Shown: positions 59,760 to 64,000 of the stretch, piece after piece
Position numbering within the stretch: position 1 is the first letter of the stretch
Layout of the letters: every line of letters starts with the position of its first letter
Source of the DNA: Pleurocapsa sp. PCC 7327
GTDB taxonomy: Bacteria; Cyanobacteriota; Cyanobacteriia; Cyanobacteriales; Microcystaceae
Assembly (NCBI RefSeq): GCF_000317025.1
Contig: NC_019689.1
Location: 248,001-312,000, forward strand
Reading direction: 5' to 3'
DNA length: 64,000 nucleotides
The notes under the pieces: model-generated
Seen by the model: the letters and a program-made list of their open reading frames with translations, nothing else
The model's database searches: none
Told to the model about the DNA's origin: nothing
Translations under genes and position numbers: made by a program

Positions 59760-61115
59760 TTGCCCACTCAGCAATCGCTAATCCCCAATCTCCAACCAAC
59801 ATGGGCTTGGGAATGTGCCCGGATAAGCGCACTGGTTTTTCCTTGGTTTCCAGCTTTGGGAGCCGGGGGTCTAGCGATCGCCTCTATCGGTCTTTGGAAG
59901 CAGCAATACCGCCGCCTGGTTCAAATTCCTTTTATTTGGGGACTTCTGCTGCTGAGCCTTTGGTTGATTTTTTCGTCCTGCTTCGCCGTCAATCGCCAGG
60001 AAGCTTTTCTCGGCTTAGCAAATTTTTTGCCTTTCATGGCTCTAGTTGCGGCTTTTTCTTTTGCGATCCAAAAACCATCACAACTGCGTCAGCTAGCCTG
60101 GTTGCTAGTTATTCCCTCATTTCCTATCGTTATTTTGGGCTTGGGACAGTTATTCGCGTCCTGGAACAGTCCCCCGTTTCTCGCCCAGATTCTGGGATGG
60201 GAGTTGGTTCCTGGAGGCGAACCACCGGGCAGAATGTCGTCGGTGTTTATGTATGCCAACATCCTTGCTGCCTATCTGGTTATCGTTTTTATTCTCGGAC
60301 TGGGGTTGTGGATCGATACTTACCAAGCTTGGCGATGGGATTTGAAGCAGCGCGATCGCATCTGGATGTTAGGATGGTTGGGTTTGGTTGTCATTAGCGA
60401 TAGCATGGGGCTAATTTTAACCCAGTCTCGCAACGCTTGGGCATTAGCCTTTTTAGCTTGTCTTGCTTTTGCGCTTTATTTGGGTTGGCGTTGGCTCGTC
60501 GGGGGGGTGGCAGCTGCGGCAAGTAGCGTTTTGTGGTCATCGTGGGGACCTTCTCCCAGTCGCGAGTGGTTGCGTCAGATCGTTCCCGCCTATTTTTGGG
60601 CGCGTCTTTCTGATGAAATGTATCCCGATCGCCCCTTAGCCACTTTAAGATCGACCCAATGGCAGTTTGCGTGGGATATGATGGCTCAACGTCCCTGGAT
60701 GGGTTGGGGGCTGCGCAATTTTACCCCTCTCTACGAGGCAAAAATGGGTTTGTGGTTGGGACATCCTCACAATCTATTTCTGATGCTATTGGCTGAAATT
60801 GGCATTCCAGGAACGCTTTTATTATCTGGATTAGTCGGTTGGGTGATTTTTGAGGCGCTAAGACTCATAAAAAATTGGTCGGCGGTTTCGTCGAAAGAAG
60901 TTAAACTTTGCAGACACAGCGATCGGTTAATTTTGTTTACTTATTTGGTTGCTTTTGGTAGTTGTGTTTTATTTAACATGTTTGACGTGACTGTCTTCGA
61001 TCTGCGAGTCAATACGATCGGTTGGTTGCTTCTATCGGCAATTTCTGGCATCGCAATCGCGTCTCGCGATCGCGTTTTGTCAGGTTTTCGCCATCGTGAA
61101 TCGAGCCTTTCTTGA
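59760..61115 (+). CDS. O-antigen-ligase/IctB-type polytopic membrane protein
   Basis: A 451-residue membrane protein with about ten to eleven hydrophobic helices and the Wzy_C motif of O-antigen ligases: the conserved GWGLRNF and GHPHNLFLMLLAEIGIPGTLLL (HPHN) near residue 340, on a periplasmic loop. Cyanobacterial relatives are often annotated as IctB-like; IctB was named as a bicarbonate-transport factor, but the sequence type is that of a glycan polymerase or ligase. The TTG start is well placed after AGGAG. Two neighbours (pentapeptide protein, convergent) give no clue to function. Confidence 0.85.
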   Translation: MPTQQSLIPNLQPTWAWECARISALVFPWFPALGAGGLAIASIGLWKQQYRRLVQIPFIWGLLLLSLWLIFSSCFAVNRQEAFLGLANFLPFMALVAAFSFAIQKPSQLRQLAWLLVIPSFPIVILGLGQLFASWNSPPFLAQILGWELVPGGEPPGRMSSVFMYANILAAYLVIVFILGLGLWIDTYQAWRWDLKQRDRIWMLGWLGLVVISDSMGLILTQSRNAWALAFLACLAFALYLGWRWLVGGVAAAASSVLWSSWGPSPSREWLRQIVPAYFWARLSDEMYPDRPLATLRSTQWQFAWDMMAQRPWMGWGLRNFTPLYEAKMGLWLGHPHNLFLMLLAEIGIPGTLLLSGLVGWVIFEALRLIKNWSAVSSKEVKLCRHSDRLILFTYLVAFGSCVLFNMFDVTVFDLRVNTIGWLLLSAISGIAIASRDRVLSGFRHRESSLS

Positions 61116-61137
61116 GCGGTCAAACTTCTGACCTAAA

Positions 61138-61584
61138 TTATTGAAATCTCCAACTGGAACTTCCCCCATCCGTCGCGATCGCCCTATGCAAGTTGGCACG
61201 GCTGAGATCCACATCACTAAGTTCTACATGACTCAGGTTTGCCTGACTCAGGTTAGCTTCAGTTAAATTTGCTCCCTGAAGGCTTGCATTGGTGAGATTT
61301 GTATGGCTTAAATTCGTCCTCGTTAAATTGGCACGGCTAAGATTTACATCACTCAAGTCTACATAACTCAGGTTGGCTTCAGTTAAATTTGCTCCCTGAA
61401 GGTTTGCATTGGTGAGATTTGTATGGCTTAAATTCGTCCTCGTCAGGTTGGCACCCCTAAGATCTGCACCACTGAGATCTGCCCCTTTGAGGTTCGTATT
61501 TCTCAGATTTACCGCAATCAGGTTTAGATTTCTAAAACTCCTCTGCCCTGCTGCATATCGGCTTAAAAGTTCTTTAATATCCAT
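61138..61584 (-). CDS. Pentapeptide-repeat protein
   Basis: A 148-residue protein made almost wholly of pentapeptide repeats of the A(D/N)Lxx type (NLKGADLSGADLRGANLTR and so on). These form a right-handed quadrilateral beta-helix. The family is very common in cyanobacteria, and most members lack a known role. The N-terminus (MDIKELLSRYAAGQRSFRNLNL) is the typical cap of this subgroup. A block of 40 residues is duplicated: the sequences at 61257 and 61377 match over more than 80 bp at a spacing of exactly 120 bp. Confidence 0.93.
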   Translation of the reverse strand: MDIKELLSRYAAGQRSFRNLNLIAVNLRNTNLKGADLSGADLRGANLTRTNLSHTNLTNANLQGANLTEANLSYVDLSDVNLSRANLTRTNLSHTNLTNASLQGANLTEANLSQANLSHVELSDVDLSRANLHRAIATDGGSSSWRFQ

Positions 61585-61639
61585 CCTAACTTCTGTATCT
61601 TTTGTCTTCCTATATTTTGTTAGTCAGTTGAGTAATGGA

Positions 61640-61846
61640 TTATAAAACTGGCATTTCTTGGTAACAGTAGCTACAACGCCAGTAAATACCGCTCAAACGT
61701 ATATGACGGAGTAAAGTGCATGAGCAGCAAGGACAAGTATGCTTTCTCATTATGGATCGTCTGGTATAGATGGCTGTATTATTTTGACTGTTACCAGTTT
61801 TAGGATGAGTCAGCGCTTGAGAAGATCTATTTAATAAAGCTTGCAT
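61640..61846 (-). CDS. Small zinc-ribbon-like protein
   Basis: A 68-residue protein whose C-terminal half contains four cysteine positions in ribbon form: HTCPCCSCTLLRHIR and YWRCSYCYQEMPVL (CxCC...CxxC). The end resembles a small family that I recall from many cyanobacteria (CPCC..LLRH...YWFC..C.QEMP). The first 32 residues are less typical, so the real start may be the internal ATG at 61750. It should bind one zinc ion; function unknown. Confidence 0.65.
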   Translation of the reverse strand: MQALLNRSSQALTHPKTGNSQNNTAIYTRRSIMRKHTCPCCSCTLLRHIRLSGIYWRCSYCYQEMPVL

Positions 61847-61876
61847 TGTTTTAACGGATTTTTGTTGATATCCGGC

Positions 61877-62095
61877 TCAGATTTTAGAGACGGCGGCAAA
61901 TTGTAGTTGAATCCACAATTCTTGTTTCCACTTAAGGCTCAAAATCTCTGGATTTTTGATTCCCAAAGCTTTTAGGCATTTAACTATGTCTTTTTTCGTA
62001 AGTGACTGTGGTTGTAATTCTGAAGCCACAAAACGGGCAAAGCTAGGTGAGACAACTATAGGGATGTAAAATAGATTGCCGACATAAATTGACAT
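61877..62095 (-). CDS. Short protein starting like an RNA-binding (RRM) protein, then divergent
   Basis: A 72-residue protein. The first eight residues (MSIYVGNL) and the ribosome site (GGAGGTG) are those of cyanobacterial Rbp-type RRM proteins, where YVGNL is the RNP2 strand. After FYIPIVVSPSF the sequence no longer follows the RRM: the RNP1 strand (RGFAFV-type) is missing, and the remainder (SLTKKDIVKCLKALGIKNPEILSLKWKQELWIQL) is unfamiliar. It may be a recombined or decayed rbp gene that kept its expression signals. Function unlikely to be RNA binding. Confidence 0.6.
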   Translation of the reverse strand: MSIYVGNLFYIPIVVSPSFARFVASELQPQSLTKKDIVKCLKALGIKNPEILSLKWKQELWIQLQFAAVSKI

Positions 62096-62453
62096 AAAAC
62101 ACCTCCAGAATCAAAGGGTGTAGAGATTTAGATTCGGAGAGAAGTCTATAAAGTTTAGTTAAATAACCGAAAATATTTCTCAGTAATCTAACTTTAACGT
62201 CGAACTCTACACAAATGCCATAAAGACACAATTCTTATTGAGGCATCCTCATTTCTAGAGGAACCACGGGTTCTATCACGGTGAAATAATCTACAAAGTT
62301 GTTACCGAAGACGTGGAAACTGAACCAGAACGAGGAGTGTAGCTACTAGGGACAAGGCATGTAGAGACGCGATCGCTCGCGCCTCTAAAACTATCCAGAT
62401 TCAATGCCTGGTAGATCGTGTCGAACAATGACCATTCGATCGCTTACCTCGTA
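62096..62453. other. Intergenic region with an imperfect HIP1 hairpin
   Basis: About 360 bp without a gene. It includes the imperfect hairpin AGAGACGCGA/TCGCGCCTCT at 62363-62386 with loop TCGC, a common repeat type in cyanobacterial genomes. It lies 68 bp past the stop of the Psb35-like gene, so it may slow transcription of it, but there is no T-run. Confidence 0.45.
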
Positions 62454-62594
62454 TTAGTTGACAGCGTAAGCAACCCTGAGCGCCCACACGATCAGGGCAG
62501 CGATCGTACCTAACACGAGTAATGCCGAGACAGCGACAACCGCAGGTTTGTCCGCTCCCTCGAATTTCATAATTCCACGATTTAGATCTGACAT
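62454..62594 (-). CDS. Psb35-like single-helix thylakoid protein
   Basis: A 46-residue protein, MSDLNRGIMKFEGAD followed by one long hydrophobic helix (VVAVSALLVLGTIAALIVWAL) and a short end. The start of this sequence matches what I remember of the cyanobacterial small protein Psb35, which is associated with the CP47 assembly module of photosystem II and with high-light-inducible proteins. That identification is from memory and not certain. A ribosome site (AAAGGAG) lies before the ATG. It was too short to be found by a usual minimum ORF length and has a solitary promoter region upstream, opposite to dnaB. Confidence 0.7.
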   Translation of the reverse strand: MSDLNRGIMKFEGADKPAVVAVSALLVLGTIAALIVWALRVAYAVN

Positions 62595-62882
62595 AGAAGC
62601 TTGGCTCCTTTCTCAGGTTAAACGCGCGATAAAATACTATTCCTCGTCCAGATTAGCGAAGATTAGCCCTCATTGGGCGAACAATAAAAAGATTTAATAA
62701 CTGCTTTAGCTTTGTTGCAACAGCGCGATCGCGTCGCTGATGATTGGCTACCTATCAAACCAGGGATTGCTAGGAAAAAACCTGTCACTCCGAGGCTTGC
62801 GGACATCTTTATTTATACTAGATGAGAGATAGAAGTAGCGCCAGCCCAGTATAGGAGTATATCAAGTATATCAAAGATTCAA

Positions 62883-64000
62883 ATGACAGAATTTTTTCCT
62901 CAGATTTCTAACAACTCTCTTCCCCCTCAAAATATAGAGGCTGAGGAATCTATTCTAGGCGGAATTTTACTCGATCCAGAAGCGATCGGACGGGTTGTCG
63001 ATGTGCTTTTGCCAGAAGCTTTCTATGTAAAAGCACATCAGGATATTTATGAAGCTGCCCTGAAGCTTCACGCGCAGGGCAAACCGACGGATTTAATGAC
63101 AGTTACCAGTTGGCTGCAAGACTGCCACCTGCTAGAGCGAGTCGGCGGGACGATGAAATTAGTTCAGTTACTAGATCGTACTGTATCGGCTGTCAATATC
63201 GATCGCTATGCGGCATTGGTAATGGATAAATACCTGCGCCGTCAATTGATTTCAGCAGGACACGAAATCGTCGATTTGGGTTACGATACGGCAACCGAAT
63301 TAGATATCGTTTTAGATGAATCAGAGAAGAAAATTTTTCGCCTGACTCAAAAGCGTCCTCAAGAAGGTTTGATCCCTATTGGCGATACTTTAGTTCAAAC
63401 CTTGAACGATATTGAAAAACTGCATCAAAAAGTTGCTCAGCCGGGAATTCCTTGCGGTTTTTACGATTTGGATGCTATGACTAGCGGTTTTCAGCGTTCC
63501 GATCTTATTATTATTGCTGGAAGACCGTCAATGGGGAAAACCAGCTTTGCTCTTAATATCGCTCATAATGTTGCCAAACAAAATCTTCCAGTTGCTATCT
63601 TTAGCTTAGAAATGTCTAAAGAACAGCTAGCCTTAAGATTGCTAGCTAGCGAAGCAGGAATTGAAAGTAATAAATTGCGATCGGGGCGACTTTCTCAGAA
63701 AGAATTAGAACCTTTATTTGAAGCTTTAGGAACGCTTTCTAGTCTACCCATTTTTATCGATGATACTGCCAATGCGACAGTCATGCAAATGCGATCGCAA
63801 GTCCGTCGCCTGCAAACAGAACATAAAGGAGAAATAGGATTAGTTTTAATCGATTACCTCCAATTAATGGAAGGAAGCGGCAGCGATAATCGCGTACAAG
63901 AATTGTCGAGAATTACCCGTTCTCTCAAAGGATTGGCACGGGAAGTTCAGACGCCTGTTATTGCTTTATCCCAACTCAGTCGCGCCGTCGAATCGCGAAC
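62883..64000 (+). CDS. dnaB: Replicative DNA helicase DnaB, 5' part
   Basis: The open frame runs off the right edge (372 codons seen). The N-terminal domain (PPQNIEAEESILGGILLDPEAI, LPEAFYVKAHQDIYEAAL) and the linker are typical of DnaB. The RecA-type core starts at about 190: Walker A AGRPSMGKTSFALN, then LEMSKEQLALRLLA, and Walker B GLVLIDYLQLM, followed by ALSQLSRAVE at the very end. DnaB is the hexameric helicase that opens the replication fork. Cyanobacterial dnaB often carries an intein at or after this place; the window ends too early to say. Confidence 0.96.
   Translation, partial: MTEFFPQISNNSLPPQNIEAEESILGGILLDPEAIGRVVDVLLPEAFYVKAHQDIYEAALKLHAQGKPTDLMTVTSWLQDCHLLERVGGTMKLVQLLDRTVSAVNIDRYAALVMDKYLRRQLISAGHEIVDLGYDTATELDIVLDESEKKIFRLTQKRPQEGLIPIGDTLVQTLNDIEKLHQKVAQPGIPCGFYDLDAMTSGFQRSDLIIIAGRPSMGKTSFALNIAHNVAKQNLPVAIFSLEMSKEQLALRLLASEAGIESNKLRSGRLSQKELEPLFEALGTLSSLPIFIDDTANATVMQMRSQVRRLQTEHKGEIGLVLIDYLQLMEGSGSDNRVQELSRITRSLKGLAREVQTPVIALSQLSRAVESR

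Noticed and set aside
62363-62386. Terminator for the Psb35-like gene
   Set aside because: The stem has a mismatch and there is no T-run on the minus strand; it fits better as a dispersed HIP1-type repeat.
1-64000. tRNA or rRNA genes
   Set aside because: No cloverleaf or conserved rRNA segment was recognised on reading; a tRNA scan could still find one.

Overview
The window comes from a cyanobacterial chromosome. The evidence is the frequent HIP1 octamer GCGATCGC, a Psb35-like thylakoid mini-protein, a ComFB-family protein, a PEP-CTERM protein, an IctB/O-antigen-ligase-type protein, the cyanobacterial 'N-term-to-SelD' flavoprotein, and a FAAL/CylC-type lipid natural-product cluster. No rRNA, tRNA or CRISPR array was seen. 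The species cannot be fixed from the sequence.

Layout. 1-3.4 kb: htpX, a repeat-rich acidic protein with a clear hairpin terminator, and an AraC regulator. 3.7-11.3 kb: a ComFB-like gene, then a metal-detoxification island (glycosyltransferase, two TVP38/DedA-like membrane proteins, MerF, a CopZ-like chaperone, a broken peroxiredoxin, a MerA-like flavoprotein). The island is bracketed by 154-bp direct repeats (7 mismatches by eye) derived from the 3' end of an FkbM methyltransferase gene, and it also carries an IS5-type transposase remnant. 12-17.8 kb: PEP-CTERM protein, stand-alone SelD-associated flavoprotein, modABC, and a coiled-coil protein built from 33-bp-spaced repeats. 17.9-27.6 kb (all minus strand): SNF2 helicase, an unknown two-repeat protein, dxr, a response-regulator/HlyD adaptor fusion, and an SBBP-repeat protein.

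28-55 kb (all minus strand) is a biosynthetic gene cluster. Transcription order is fatty-acyl-AMP ligase, acyl-lipid desaturase, ACP, CylC-like di-metal halogenase, PKS KS-AT-KR-ACP, PKS KS-AT-ACP, a TubC-docked enzyme of unknown function, extended SDR, MGDG-synthase-like glycosyltransferase, classical SDR, GMC oxidoreductase, second MGDG-synthase-like glycosyltransferase, MFS exporter and galE. After a 575-bp gap come a fatty-acid hydroxylase, an alpha-oxoamine synthase and a GT2. No thioesterase is present. My reading is that a free fatty acid is activated, desaturated and possibly chlorinated on the ACP, extended once by the first PKS, and passed to the second PKS. The second PKS looks catalytically dead: its KS has Asn in place of the first catalytic His, and its AT has lost the active-site Ser and about 84 residues. 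The chain would then be released, perhaps as an amino-ketone by the oxoamine synthase, reduced and glycosylated. The predicted product class is a glycosylated, sphingoid-like or halogenated lipid. I do not recognise this exact combination. It is the strongest candidate for an undescribed system.

55-64 kb: a 1.8-kb leader without convincing genes but with three 20-bp iterons and a strong hairpin, then a TetR regulator with a divergent operator/promoter and a small membrane protein, a renalase-like flavoprotein, a YaaW-family protein, an O-antigen-ligase-type protein, a pentapeptide-repeat protein, two tiny genes, a Psb35-like gene, and the 5' part of dnaB running off the right edge.
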